DNA of 64,000 bases from Echinarachnius parma (lineage: Eukaryota > Echinodermata > Echinoidea > Clypeasteroida > Echinarachniidae), in NCBI GenBank assembly GCA_037951105.1, contig JBAMJV010001284.1:62001-126000 (forward strand), read 5' to 3'. Both the position numbers and the translations under genes were made by a program. Position 1 is the first letter of the stretch. Each line of letters starts with the position of its first letter. Positions 12,201 to 22,059 of the stretch are shown here, in pieces. The notes beneath the pieces were generated by a model. The model did no database searches. It had not been told where the DNA came from and saw only the letters and a program-made list of their open reading frames with translations.

Positions 12201-15200
12201 AAGTTTTTTTCATTTGCTGGTAAATTTAGGGAGAAATCGGCCGACAAAAATTGTTTGTTTTGGATAGTGCAGCAGGCAGAAGAGGTTGATCTCCACACAA
12301 TGCTACTGTAATGTACCTATGTGTGCTCAGCCCCACACATAGGTACATTACAATAGCGTTGTGCGGAGATCAACCTCTTCCGCCTGCTGCACTATCCAAC
12401 ACAAAAACATTTTTTGTCGGCCTATTTCTCCCTCCATTTACCAGCAACAATATACGGTACAATATACGCCAGATGGTGGACTGTACTTTCCAAGAAGAAG
12501 AAGAAGAAATGCAAAAAAACTTTCGTTTATGTGATTCACAATTCATATACTTTGATAATAATTACTGACTCTGTTGTTTTGAAGACTGCAAAATGTAGGA
12601 AAAAAACAATTATTTCCCATCCGTTTTCCTTACCGATGGCGATGCGTCCTAAAACATAGCGTTCAACTGTTGAACGGTACAGTGTACGAATGGGCAGAAT
12701 GCTTATCTCCAGCGTATATTGTGTGTAAATGGTCCAACTGATTGGACCATTTACTTTAGTAGATGTGCTCAGCCCCCGTATATTTCATACCCTGGTAAAA
12801 TTAAAAGCTATAATTTAGTATAAATAATTAATTAATTTATAATTATAAAGAAAGAGAAAGAAAGCCGTCACTGATTTCACGGGTACTATGCCCGTTTAAG
12901 AGGCACTTGACTGGCGGTATTCTCGAGTCTACCCGACCGTATATCCGCAGCGGCGGTAGACAATGAGTGCTCTCGTGCATGCCATGCCGACCTTTGTACC
13001 CCCGCGCGAGCGGCATGTATTGGGAATACATGACGCAAGCGCGGGCTATTCAAACTGGTCGGTCACACACGCACGAGCTAGATGCACCTCGGGAAAAGAC
13101 GCCATGTTTCGTTGCCAGTTCATCATAGGAGCGCGACGTGATCGGACGTGCGCCGGTACTGGATGGCCGAAATGGTGCCAGTTCATCCTACGAGCGTGAA
13201 GAGAGCAGACGTGCGCCGCGGGCGGGCGTTGCTCCGATCTTCGACGACACGAGGTTGGGGCTGGGCCGGTGGGATGGCGGATTCCAAAACGGGTTGTCGG
13301 GTAGACAAATTGGTGAAGGCTTTGGGGAAGCCATTTGAGTAGGTTGTTGTATAGGACCTAAATGTTATGTGTTTCACGTTGTGTGTCTTGTAGTTGTACC
13401 GTAAACTGTGTGTTTGTCGGGCACACGAGAAGGAAGCATGGCTCCACGAGGAGCCGAGGGTTTGGAAATGGGAATCCCGGGGATTCCCAGAGTTTGAAGG
13501 AACGGTCCGCCGAGCGAGATGACGGGCGAGTCACGTCGGAGCTCTGGAGGAGTCCGTTCTAGGTGAGTTACGTTTATGTTCGATTATCGTGTGACTGAGC
13601 GAGTGCGTGGTAATTGGCTGAGTATGAAGATAATTATGATTTTGATATAGCCCCGGCGGGCGGGGGCGCAGCACCCGCCCAAATCGGCTTTATTTGGCGC
13701 TGCGATAAATTAAAGAATAAAAAATTGAATGGGGGGGAAGGTGTGTTTATTTGGAAAATTAATGGAAATTTAGGAAAATTGAAATTATGGATTTTTGGGA
13801 GCACGTGGCGCGTGCAGGAAAGCACACTGTTTTTCTCGTTTAGTTGTATTGCGATAAAGTGTAGGGGGGCACTTTATACGGGAAGCCCCGTTGGTTGGGT
13901 GAAATTAGTGATTTTTGTGGATTATTTGGGATTTTTTGCGGATTCGGGGAAAGAAATTGAGGTTTTTTGGTATTTAAAATGATGCAATTGCATCGGGGAA
14001 AATGTTGTTGTTTTAGTAGGACTCACGAGGTGAGGGCCGATTTGAGCCATTGATTTAGTGTGTGGAAAATTGACAACGTGGCTTTTTGCACGGGAGTCCA
14101 TGCAGAGCGGACCCAGGCTATTGTTTCGATTGTTTTGCGATATAGGGTTGTAATAGTAAAAAGTGTTATTGTTGTTTTTCGGCGGAGTCAGTCGGGTTGA
14201 CGACTCTGATTTGAGGGGAATGCATTGCGCAATAATTTTCGCGATAGTGGTCGCACTGGCGTTTTGCATTTGTTTTGTGTGTAGTCTGGTTGTGTGATCA
14301 CACGGTGCATTAAAAAGTACAACATGAGTGTGATATGGTTTACCAGTGGATGGTTTTTTGCAGAGATCTTACGAGTTCTGTGAGGTAAGGTCGAGATTAG
14401 ACCGATATTTTGTTGGATTGTGATAACTGATTATTTTGGGAATGAGTGTTTCACAAATCGTGAAAGTGATGTGTTGTTTACAGGATCGATGCGATGTTCT
14501 GTAAATATTAGGATGATGATTTGACAGTACATCTGCCCACCCGTAAGGAATCGTGTCGGGTGTTCAGATGGTGCGTGATCCTGTCCACGGTCGTTTACAT
14601 ACTGCAGTGTTTGAATTATTGTTCGGTGATTATTTGCGGGCTTACTGGATTTGTAGTGAGTCTGTGAATTGTTGACTTGTATTTTTGTAAGGTGGATGAT
14701 CTTTATAAAATTACGATTACGATTTGTGTGGTGTTGTTTGGTGATTATCATGCTGTGTGATCATGATTTGTTGTGGAGTTGAGGCCAAGAGATTTAACCA
14801 ATGTGAGGTCGTACACCTGTGTGATGGTAGGCCAACAGAATCGGTTTGAGGTCGTCTGCGGGATCGTGGGGTCAAGACAACTATATGGTTTGAGGACTAT
14901 CAGTCTATGTACGAAGTCCAAGATGGGACCAGTTTGAGACCATGTATGTGTATGGAATGTAGGCAAAAATACCTGTGTGGTTTTGTCTTTGTTGTCGGTT
15001 GTTTGATTGTTGGCGTGGGTGTGTCCGTTGCGTGGATTGACATGATTGAACGTTTTGAAGCAGTTAAATTAAACATTCATGCGAGGTTTGTAAATATCAG
15101 TATCACTCGCATGAATTTTGTTAAATTTGTGTGAGAATCCTCACATGGATTATAATGTTTGTATTGTTTCAATGCAATAACCGTTGTGTTGAAATTTGTG

Positions 15201-18200
15201 AAATGCTGTAAATATGTGTGCTCTTTATGCCTTGCACTTTTATAAAAGGCATTGAGAAAATTACTAGATGTTTGGTAATTGTGGATGTTTGCTGGGGCCT
15301 GCGCTCCTAGTGAATATGTACAATTATAAAGGCGAAGTAGCCGATGGATTAATTTAGGGTTTGGTTAATAAAGGCCAAGCAGCCTAACCCAATTTAATTA
15401 TTAATTGACTTTCTAGTATAAATTTGCTGGAAGTGGCTTTATGAAAGTAAATGAGTTGGGAAGAATATTCAGAGTGTTCACAATAAATACACTCTGATAC
15501 AATTATGGGTTAGGATAAATTTAATAAGTTTGAGAAAGATACACTCTGACAAAAATATTCTGGGGAAGGGAATATTTTGTCTGGTTTTGTTTGATTTTTA
15601 CCCTTATGTCCTACTTCACTCGCGGTGATCCAGCGTTAACGGAATACACTTGTCGAGGAGACTAGTAGACACTGGGTGAATTCAACATTCTTTCTTTTAT
15701 TTTAAATTTAAGAAATCGCCCGCTGCCAAAAAGGGGTGGGAATGATTATGATTTATTTGGAAATAATTGCGAGAATTATTCGCGGTTTAAAATTTATTGA
15801 AGGTGAATTGTAACCTTCATTTGGGAATAGTTTAATAAAAAGAAGAATTGTTTATTGGTGCATACAGGAAATTTTGCGTGGTGCATCAGCCAATTGGGTG
15901 TCTTTTTTGGGTAGTGATTATTTATAGAAATTACTGGTGTTTATGCACACTGGTGGTTTACAAAATTAATGCACATGGAAATTGGGGTCATTTTTGGATT
16001 AATAGGATTTCAGAATAATAATTTTAGTTCATTGGAGAGTTTTTGAGAAAATAAAAGAAGCTCTTTAAAATAATTTTTTGGAAAGGGGAGGAGAGTGGGT
16101 TGAAAGTATTTGGCTGGGGGAATTTATTTTGAAAATTAGATATCAGCTAGATATTTTTGATTGATGACATTTGTTTAACCCTGCTTTTTAGTTCTTCTCT
16201 TTTCAGGAAAGATCGTCGTTCAGCTTCTCGCGGCGGCGATACATGGTTTAGCTGATATCAGCGCTGGAGTGAATTTGTCGTTTGTAGTTCGCATACAAGT
16301 TAGTGGCAGAATATTAATTTGAATAATTTGCGGTGGAATAATATGTGGTAGTTTCATGTTCACTCCAGTTGAGGTATTTAGTGTTAGTTCGCGAAGAGTT
16401 AGAAGGTACTCGCTTTATTTTATACTTCGCGGATACACGGTTGGAGTATTAGCACATCGCCCGACCTATGGTTTTATTTTAGGGCAACAGGACTCTGTTT
16501 TGATTGTTGCACTGGATATAGAAACATCCTTCGATTTTTGTGAAACCAACGTTGGAAGCGAATCCTTTGATTTATGGTGTTAGAGAGAAATGACTCTCAT
16601 TGCCATAATAACGTATGGTAATGTTTTTTAATTGAATTTAGGTTAGGGCGCATGAATTGTTTTGAAGTCAGGTCGCGGTTATTTTTAAGCTCATGAGTTA
16701 AATAAAATCGCGATACTTATGAGCGAGAGATTGAAGAAGACTCTACATTTATTTAGTAGACCAAGTGATTCTCCTTCAGCGAGTTCACATGGTCTGCGGT
16801 CTTTGCATTACCTCCGGTACCACTACCGGGCATATGCAAGCGGCCAGGATAGGGGAGCTACTTCAGTCCAATGTAATATGATCAGCTGGGTGTACCGGAC
16901 CGGTGGTGATCGGGCCCGGGTACTTCCCACTTTATTTATGACTGATTAATTACGTAATTTAGGGGGACCCGCGTAGACATAGCGGAGAGCGATTAGCGTC
17001 TTCTCATTGTGTAGCCATTTTAGGAGATTGGAGTTCTCCCATTAAAAACGTCGTGTAGCGAAGAGTATTTTGGGAGTCGACTACATTATAGTTTAGAGCA
17101 AGCCCAACGTTTGCAGCCAAGGAGTATGCTTTATTAAGTAATGCCTTTTTAGCATTGAACGATCGCTCGACTTTGTTAATTTTGGAATACACTTTAGCAG
17201 GGAATAATTTTCCCAGTATCGCATCGCAATTTGCGATGTATTTTTAGCCATTTGCGACACATATTTTTTTATGAATCGCACTTGTGCGCTGCAATGCAAG
17301 ATACATGTTTCACACAGCTGTGTAAGCATACATGTTTCACACACTAGCCAGCCCTGTGTATGCAAACTATGCAGACATGCAGTCTAGACATGCAGTTAAT
17401 TATGCAGTCTAGACATGCTGCTCTTCCAAGCTACACGTGGCTAGGCACACACAGCCGGCCAGCTAGCCCAGTGAGTGTGTATGCAATGTACTGCACTGCA
17501 CTGGGCTGATGTATCGCACGCTATACACAGTTTTCCACACAGCACAGTACACTTTCCTTACCTTAGTATAATTTCATTTGGTCATTGTGTGTGGTGTTAA
17601 TGTGCATTATGATTGCCTGAAAAAAAATTGCTATACAAGTTTATCCAATTGCTATACAAAAATTATTTTGTATAGCAAATTTGCTATGCAATTTTTGGGC
17701 TGGAAATTATTCCCTGCTTTAGTATAAGGAGCACCTAGGCAGCAAGTTTTGATGGAGCCGTTGGTAATAGCACTCCGAATGCAGTTGATGTCCTAGAATA
17801 TGCCGTTGCCGTGTAACCCGCAGAGTATGTTTATAGACTGACATGAGGCTGTTGCCGCTCAGCTAAAAGGATATATTTTGTAGGGTTTATTTTCTATATG
17901 GGAATGAAGCACTTCGCTACGACGCTACGGAGGAGCGATTTCGCGTTTATAGTTTCTACAATTTCGGAACTCGCAGAGCACACTTGGAATGGATTCGCGA
18001 ATACAGCAGTTCACCACAAGGCAACTTACATTAGAAGCGTGTGCCGAAGTTAAAGGGCCCTTTCTAATTATCGCCGGTTCTGGAACTTGTAGACTAGTAG
18101 CGCACGATCGCTCTACACTGTCTCGACGACACTACAGGGAAGTACTAGACAGATGAACACTGGGTAATGGGTATGACGTCCATGTTATATCATGTACGTG

Positions 18201-21200
18201 GGGTGTCATCTGTCAAGCTTCGAGGAGGTACCCACTCATTGTAGGATTGGCCAGGGACGTGATTTCAATAGGTAAGGTGAGCTTTGATCTTTATTTTTAT
18301 ATTTTGGATATCGCTGACCCTACATTATACGTGTTTGCATTGTGGGAGGCATGCACTTTATTTGAACACTCTGCTTTTGTTGGTGTAAAATTTAAAAAGG
18401 TCGCCAGCAGAGTTTTTAGCTCGAGTGTTCACGTGAATGCAGGAACTTCCTATAATTGGACACTTTTGACTATTTAAGGTTCCAGATGGACTTTATTGTG
18501 TTTCTTTCAATGGTTGTAAAATCCTGGAGTGTTTATGTCTGATATTGAAATATGGCTCTCCCTTAGATTCGTGTTAGACATAAATTCTCTCATAAGTCAG
18601 GATGACTTGTTGTTTTATGTTTGATTAACAATCGTCAACAATTACCGTTGGTGATGGACGACGTTTGTTGATCCTGGAGAGAAGTTAACTCCATGCTTTA
18701 ATTTGGTGTTGAGCAGACAAATGGTCCTCCGTTATTTGATTTGATTAGAGATCAAGAAGAATCTCTATTTGTTTGAATTGATTTATGGGGAGGCATTGCT
18801 CTTCTATAAAGAGTTTTAGGAAGATTTTGATGTTGAACGAACAGACATCGTTCACATAGTTTTTTATATAGATTTGTTAAGTAAGAGAGGCAATGAATAA
18901 GTCCTTTCGTATGGTGTATAAGTCGATATATATTTTGGTGCTTGAAAATTATGGGATAAGGGAGTGAAATAGTCTTATCCCAATCGCGCCGTTTGTGTTG
19001 GAAGATTTATTTGCGCAGAGAGTTAACATTTTGGGGTAAACTCTCTGGTTATGTTCTGAAATGCAGGGGTGTTGTTCTGTGTATATAGATTTAAGAGAGA
19101 ATTAAGTTATACACCCCTGTAAGCGGATAGGTTCGGAATTTAAAAGGAACCTAGGCTGCCTGAAATTCTCACTTGGCAAAGAATTTTTCTTTGAGGAGGG
19201 GGAATGGAAGGCAAAGCCATTTTTAAATTGTTGTGTTCCTTTTAAATTATCTTTGTTTAATGGAGTGGACAACATCATTGCATCGACTGGCAGTTTCATC
19301 GGGCGGTATTTGCGTTAGGACCAGGCACGAGGCTCTTGATCACAATTCGTGGTCAGATCCAACATGCATGGCCCTGATAAAAATGCTGTCCCTGACTGGG
19401 ATGTTTCAGCCTGTGCAGGCGAGTTTGTCTGTACTCCGAAGAACGCATACTCAGTTGTTGGGGCCTGTCAACCGGCTCTAAGCACAGGACCCGGGTTGTC
19501 CTCAATGCAGGCAACCAGGCTTCAGCGAAGAGCTTACCCCTTCGACCACAATTGAGATTGTAGTTCAGGCATTTTGTTATGTATTATAAGTTATTATTGA
19601 GGAGTGCTGCTCATTTGTATTCGGCAAATACAATTTGAGGAGCAGTATTTATGATGATTAAGGATGCTGGTCGTTCTACTTTGCATTATGTTTGTTTGGT
19701 CTATTGCTCTATTGAGTCTCGCTACAGGAATTCCTTGGACTGTTCGGGAGAATACTGGCTAGATTTTATTGGATAAGTGATAGGCTGAAATGTTGATTAG
19801 AATGGTTTAGGCGGAAACGTCGATTGGAATGGTTTCGGTTGAAATGTTAATTTGAACTGTTTCAATTGATTGTTTGTGATTTACACGTCTTTTAAGTTTC
19901 CACGGGTTCAGGCTTGGACGGAAGGAATTAGTCCGTCTTTTTATATCCTGACTGGAACCGTTGGAGTTAAATAATTTTTATGTTTAATTGGTTTCAGGTG
20001 CGGGAAGGAAGGATTTACTCATCCTTTCTTTCCTTGCTTGAATTGTTAGAGGTTGACAGGAAGAATTTCTGTTGATGATTTGTTTTGGATTCCAGAAGAA
20101 ATTCACTGGAATTCAACACATCTTCCTGTCATATCTCTATATTGTTTTCTCAAGTGTTTTTGCAGGTGGTCTTTTCAGGAGCTTGAAGTGTGTGCGGACC
20201 CCTTCGTGCTCCTAAGAGACTAGAGACCTCGTTGATAGGGGACCCGATCCCTATCCAAGTATATATGTATATTAGCGAAAAGGAGAGGCAGGACCTTCAG
20301 GGTAAGTTTACAAAAACATGCTCCTTGAAGGAATCCTCCCGAATCCTTATAGGGGCCTTGACTCGTTCCAGGATATTGTCCAATATGACAACTCCTGGCT
20401 GGTAAGGGTTCCTTTAAAGGGTTGGACAGTTGATGGGACCCCCTACCATTTAAAAGTGGGCGGGGCCATTCAACACAGTCTAAGTTCACTGTGATGAGGC
20501 CCAAGCGATTGCTCTTCGGAGATTGCGGGCCATCCATCACATTGGGCCATTCACTAGGACGTGGCCCTAGCGTTTGCTCTTCGGAGATCGCAGGGCCATT
20601 CAGGTTCGGCAGTTCCTGGCAGCAATTGAGGGTTCGGGAAATCAATTGCTGGCATGGATACCGTGAGATCAGTGCGACTATTCCTTACGTTTGGAGCTCA
20701 TTTCCACGCTGGAACTAAGCTCTATTAAACGAGGGGGATTGAAGCCGTCACTGATTTCACGGGTACTATGCCCGTTTAAGAGGCACTTGACTGGCGGTAT
20801 TCTCGAGTCTACCCGACCGTATATCCGCAGCGGCGGTAGACAATGAGTGCTCTCGTGCATGCCATGCCGACCTTTGTACCCCCGCGCGAGCGGCATGTAT
20901 TGGGAATACATGACGCAAGCGCGGGCTATTCAAACTGGTCGGTCACACACGCACGAGCTAGATGCACCTCGGGAAAAGACGCCATGTTTCGTTGCCAGTT
21001 CATCATAGGAGCGCGACGTGATTGGACGTGCGCCGGTACTGGATGGCCGAAATGGTGCCAGTTCATCCTACGAGCGTGAAGAGAGCAGACGTGCGCCGCG
21101 GGCGGGCGTTGCTCCGATCTTCGACGACACGAGGTTGGGGCTGGGCCGGTGGGATGGCGGATTCCAAAACGGGTTGTCGGGTAGACAAATTGGTGAAGGC

Positions 21201-22055
21201 TTTGGGGAAGCCATTTGAGTAGGTTGTTGTATAGGACCTAAATGTTATGTGTTTCACGTTGTGTGTCTTGTAGTTGTACCGTAAACTGTGTGTTTGTCGG
21301 GCACACGAGAAGGAAGCATGGCTCCACGAGGAGCCGAGGGTTTGGAAATGGGAATCCCGGGGATTCCCAGAGTTTGAAGGAACGGTCCGCCGAGCGAGAT
21401 GACGGGCGAGTCACGTCGGAGCTCTGGAGGAGTCCGTTCTAGGTGAGTTACGTTTATGTTCGATTATCGTGTGACTGAGCGAGTGCGTGGTAATTGGCTG
21501 AGTATGAAGATAATTATGATTTTGATATAGCCCCGGCGGGCGGGGGCGCAGCACCCGCCCAAATCGGCTTTAGGCAGAATGCTTATCTCCAGCGTATATT
21601 GCGTGTAAATGGTCCAACTGATTGGACCATTTACTTTAGTAGATGTGCTCAGCCCCCGTATATTTCATACCCTGGTAAAATTAAAAGCTATAATTTAGTA
21701 TAAATAATTAATTAATTTATAATTATAAAGAAAGAGAAATATAAATAATGAAATAACAATGCAATCTACGATATGATCGAGTCACCACTAGCACTGAGAT
21801 GAGCAAATTAAAGTCAAAATGTTCGTACATTTTGCACTCCGTTTGAGTTGACTTTGCATCAATGGCAATGCCATCAATCATCCATCATTCATTTCATTTC
21901 AATTTCAGTTACAATTTACGCATTCACGTTCACTAACGCTAGTTCTTACGTATGGGACTACACAATTAACCAGGGCGAATATGTAATATCATGAATTAAT
22001 GATTGAAATTGGTTATATTTACCTGATTTCTCTTCGTGCTTTTGAAGATGTCCAT
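6107..22055 (-). CDS. RRM2: Ribonucleoside-diphosphate reductase small subunit (R2), full gene of 8 coding exons
   Basis: R2 pairs with the large subunit R1 to reduce ribonucleotides to deoxyribonucleotides, and houses the di-iron/tyrosyl radical. Coding segments are 22055-22023, 11332-10300, 9895-9831, 9265-9119, 8676-8586, 7741-7594, 7080-6810 and 6262-6107. Splice phases agree throughout and the total is 1,944 nt (647 residues). The expected metal ligands are D395, E426, H429, E489, E523 and H526. The radical tyrosine is Y433 in the motif MENIHSEMY. The C-terminus FTLDADF is the known R1-binding tail. Residues 1 to about 326 are an acidic, serine-rich extension absent from typical animal R2 (human R2 is 389 residues). 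It contains a basic stretch RKRQR at 21-25 and an acidic run. It could be RRM2 or an RRM2B-like paralogue. Intron 1 carries a foldback element and an antisense LTR element. Confidence 0.93.
6429..6650. repeat. Tandem duplication in RRM2 intron (about 110-bp unit, 2 copies)
   Basis: TCTTATTGTTTGAAGTGGC recurs at 6429 and 6543, and both copies end in TTTTCAACATGTGGTTTCA. The second copy has a small insertion. Short open frames here are shadows. Confidence 0.85.
6810..7080 (-). CDS. RRM2: RRM2 coding exon 7
   Basis: It encodes [20 protein letters not shown], with ligands E523 and H526, through [11 protein letters not shown] and [11 protein letters not shown]. The acceptor is ACCCAG and the donor is the weaker GTACTA. 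It leaves in phase 0. Confidence 0.95.
7140..7560. repeat. Imperfect GAT trinucleotide microsatellite region
   Basis: About 420 bp is dominated by GATGATGAT with interruptions, on the plus strand of an RRM2 intron. Serine- and isoleucine-rich minus-strand frames here are artefacts of the repeat. Confidence 0.9.
7594..7741 (-). CDS. RRM2: RRM2 coding exon 6
   Basis: It encodes [15 protein letters not shown], then [19 protein letters not shown], with ligand E489. It enters in phase 1 and leaves in phase 2 at donor GTAAGA. Confidence 0.95.
7908..8145. mobile_element. MITE with 34-bp terminal inverted repeats in RRM2 intron
   Basis: ACTGGATATAGCAAAACCC starts the left end and GGGTTTTGCTATATCCAGT closes the right. 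The 34-bp ends differ at one position (7908-7941 against 8112-8145). The 238-bp element has no coding capacity. Confidence 0.8.
8333..8575. mobile_element. Dispersed repeat with ACAGTCAAACCTG ends
   Basis: It starts ACAGTCAAACCTG and reaches CAGGTTTGACTGT at 8496, followed by a second partial unit. Related sequence occurs at 58385-58570, and a fragment near 47100-47180. The shared phrase GGTGGTCACTATACACAGG marks the family. Confidence 0.65.
8586..8676 (-). CDS. RRM2: RRM2 coding exon 5
   Basis: It begins [17 protein letters not shown], with iron ligand H429 and the radical tyrosine Y433. The donor is GTGAGT. It enters in phase 0 and leaves in phase 1. Confidence 0.95.
8803..9118 (-). pseudogene. 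Two decayed tandem copies of the 3' end of RRM2 exon 4 with donor
   Basis: Units of about 155 bp each start with a copy of the exon-4 end. At 8961 the minus strand reads GTGCTTCTATGGATTCCAG, then a GTAAGT donor. At about 8812 a more decayed version has an in-frame TAG. The intact exon ends at 9119. They are remnants of local tandem duplication and do not maintain the reading frame of the whole exon. Confidence 0.75.
9119..9265 (-). CDS. RRM2: RRM2 coding exon 4
   Basis: These 49 codons run from [19 protein letters not shown], holding iron ligand D395, to the FYGFQIAME end, holding ligand E426. The acceptor is TTATAG and the donor GTAGGT, in phase 0 at both ends. Fragments of this exon are duplicated in both flanking introns. 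Confidence 0.95.
9365..9480 (-). pseudogene. Decayed copy of the 5' part of RRM2 exon 4
   Basis: It repeats the exon-4 stretch at 9188-9300, for example CATCGCTGGCAGCAAAG and GGTTATGAAGTGCTTTTCGC, with an insertion and substitutions that break the frame. With the copies on the other side it shows that exon 4 was caught in a tandem duplication. Confidence 0.75.
9831..9895 (-). CDS. RRM2: RRM2 coding exon 3
   Basis: It encodes [15 protein letters not shown] and onward, the strongly conserved start of the R2 fold. The acceptor is ATTCAG and the donor GTAAAT. It enters in phase 1 and leaves in phase 0. Confidence 0.92.
10300..11332 (-). CDS. RRM2: RRM2 coding exon 2: long N-terminal extension plus start of R2 core
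   Basis: This 1,033-nt exon enters in phase 0 and leaves in phase 1 at donor GTAAAG. The first 315 codons are hydrophilic, rich in Ser, Glu, Asp and Gly, and have no domain I recognise. The last 29 codons are classic R2 ([16 protein letters not shown], then [10 protein letters not shown]). The uninterrupted open frame and direct fusion to the R2 core argue that the extension is coding. An exon this long is unusual among the 65-271 nt exons of the rest of the gene. Confidence 0.85.
10427..10510 (-). repeat. Coding minisatellite in the R2 extension (4 x 21 bp)
   Basis: Four consecutive 7-residue units read [21 protein letters not shown] and PEVNELD on the minus strand. The period is 21 bp and the frame is preserved, so copy-number changes would lengthen or shorten the protein without a frameshift. 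Confidence 0.85.
11956..12767. mobile_element. 812-bp foldback (snap-back) element in RRM2 intron 1
   Basis: The arms of about 370-430 bp are inverted copies centred near 12,330. CACATCTAC starts the left end and GTAGATGTG closes the right. Each arm carries its own small hairpin (TGGTCCACTTAGGTGGACCA; TGGTCCAACTGATTGGACCA). The motif CTCAGCCC occurs just outside or at both ends and again at the centre, so it looks like two head-to-head units. No coding capacity is seen. Confidence 0.85.
12693..12859. repeat. 167-bp duplicated flank, left copy
   Basis: It is the last part of the foldback element plus about 90 bp of neighbouring AT-rich DNA. The same 167 bp, with one visible substitution (T/C around 12,721), recurs at 21573-21739, immediately after the LTR element. 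The duplication ends within two bases of the left LTR. Confidence 0.9.
12862..13692 (+). repeat. 5' LTR
   Basis: This 831-bp GC- and CpG-rich repeat begins AAGCCGTCACTG and ends CCAAATCGGCTTTA. It contains a good splice donor (CTAG followed by GTGAGT) at about 13,562 and a GC-rich hairpin-like stretch near its 3' end. Short frames in it, such as 13148-13342, are present in both LTRs but resemble nothing I know. Confidence 0.88.
13695..13705 (+). other. Candidate primer-binding site
   Basis: TGGCGCTGCGA lies 2 nt after the LTR, the normal position of a tRNA primer site. It would pair with a 3' end of the form TCGCAGCGCCA, compatible with a serine tRNA. Only 11 bases fit, so the assignment is tentative. 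Confidence 0.4.
13706..20730 (+). other. LTR element interior, no coding sequence recognised
   Basis: About 7 kb, G+T-rich on the plus strand. Candidate acceptors such as TTCTCTTTTCAG at about 16,206 exist, so spliced transcripts from the LTR are conceivable. A nested element lies at 17198-17716. Near 20,490-20,605 two copies of TTGCTCTTCGGAGAT form a short direct repeat. I could not find motifs of retroelement enzymes in any frame. Confidence 0.6.
17198..17716. mobile_element. hAT-like MITE nested in the LTR element
   Basis: The ends are inverted repeats (CAGGGAATAATTT and AAATTATTCCCTG), and CTTTAG lies directly outside both ends as a probable target duplication. CAGGG termini are common in hAT elements, though those usually make 8-bp duplications. 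At 519 bp with no frame, it inserted after the LTR element interior existed. Confidence 0.65.
20731..20738 (+). other. Candidate polypurine tract
   Basis: GAGGGGGA ends 3 nt before the right LTR, where second-strand priming would occur in an LTR retrotransposon. Confidence 0.45.
20742..21572 (+). repeat. 3' LTR
   Basis: It is identical to 12862-13692 except C to T at 21023. It is preceded by TTG, whereas the left LTR is preceded by GA. It abuts directly on the second copy of the 167-bp flank. Confidence 0.88.
21573..21739. repeat. 167-bp duplicated flank, right copy
   Basis: It starts at the base after the right LTR (GGCAGAATGCTTATCTCC) and ends AAAGAGAAA before sequence that is not duplicated. 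It matches 12693-12859. It is far longer than the 4-6 bp target duplications of LTR retrotransposons. Confidence 0.9.
22023..22055 (-). CDS. RRM2: RRM2 coding exon 1
   Basis: It encodes [11 protein letters not shown] and ends CAG followed by the donor GTAAAT, in phase 0. This matches exon 2, whose frame starts at the first base after its TTTTCAG acceptor. The start was chosen because an in-frame TAG lies six codons upstream. The exon recognition rests on phase and splice sites, not on conservation, so it is less certain than the others. Confidence 0.65.
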
Positions 22056-22059
22056 ACAC

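Larger units (their letters stand above)
12860..21572 (+). mobile_element. LTR retrotransposon-like element, 8.7 kb, apparently non-coding
   Basis: Two 831-bp direct repeats (12862-13692, 20742-21572) with one substitution and no indel enclose 7,049 bp. Two bases after the left LTR is TGGCGCTGCGA, which could prime from the 3' end of a serine tRNA. A purine run GAGGGGGA lies just before the right LTR. This places it on the plus strand, antisense to RRM2. The interior is G+T-rich with no gag, protease, RT or integrase frame; the longest frames are under 85 codons. It therefore resembles a large non-autonomous derivative. LTR termini are AAGCCG...CGGCTT, not the usual TG...CA. Near-identity of the LTRs says the insertion is recent. 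Confidence 0.8.

Noticed and set aside
13148-13342. 64-codon frame in the LTR ending [11 protein letters not shown], repeated at 21,022-21,222
   Set aside because: It is present twice only because the LTR is duplicated. No similarity to a known family; kept as an LTR feature.
17989-18156. A 55-codon frame in the LTR element containing [11 protein letters not shown], reminiscent of a UvrD-type helicase Walker A region
   Set aside because: The lysine and spacing of a Walker A motif are missing, there is no continuation in any frame, and an overlapping frame of similar length exists. Most likely chance.
18247-18477. 76-codon frame in the LTR element interior with hydrophobic stretches
   Set aside because: No retroelement motif, no matching neighbour frame, and base composition like the surrounding non-coding DNA.
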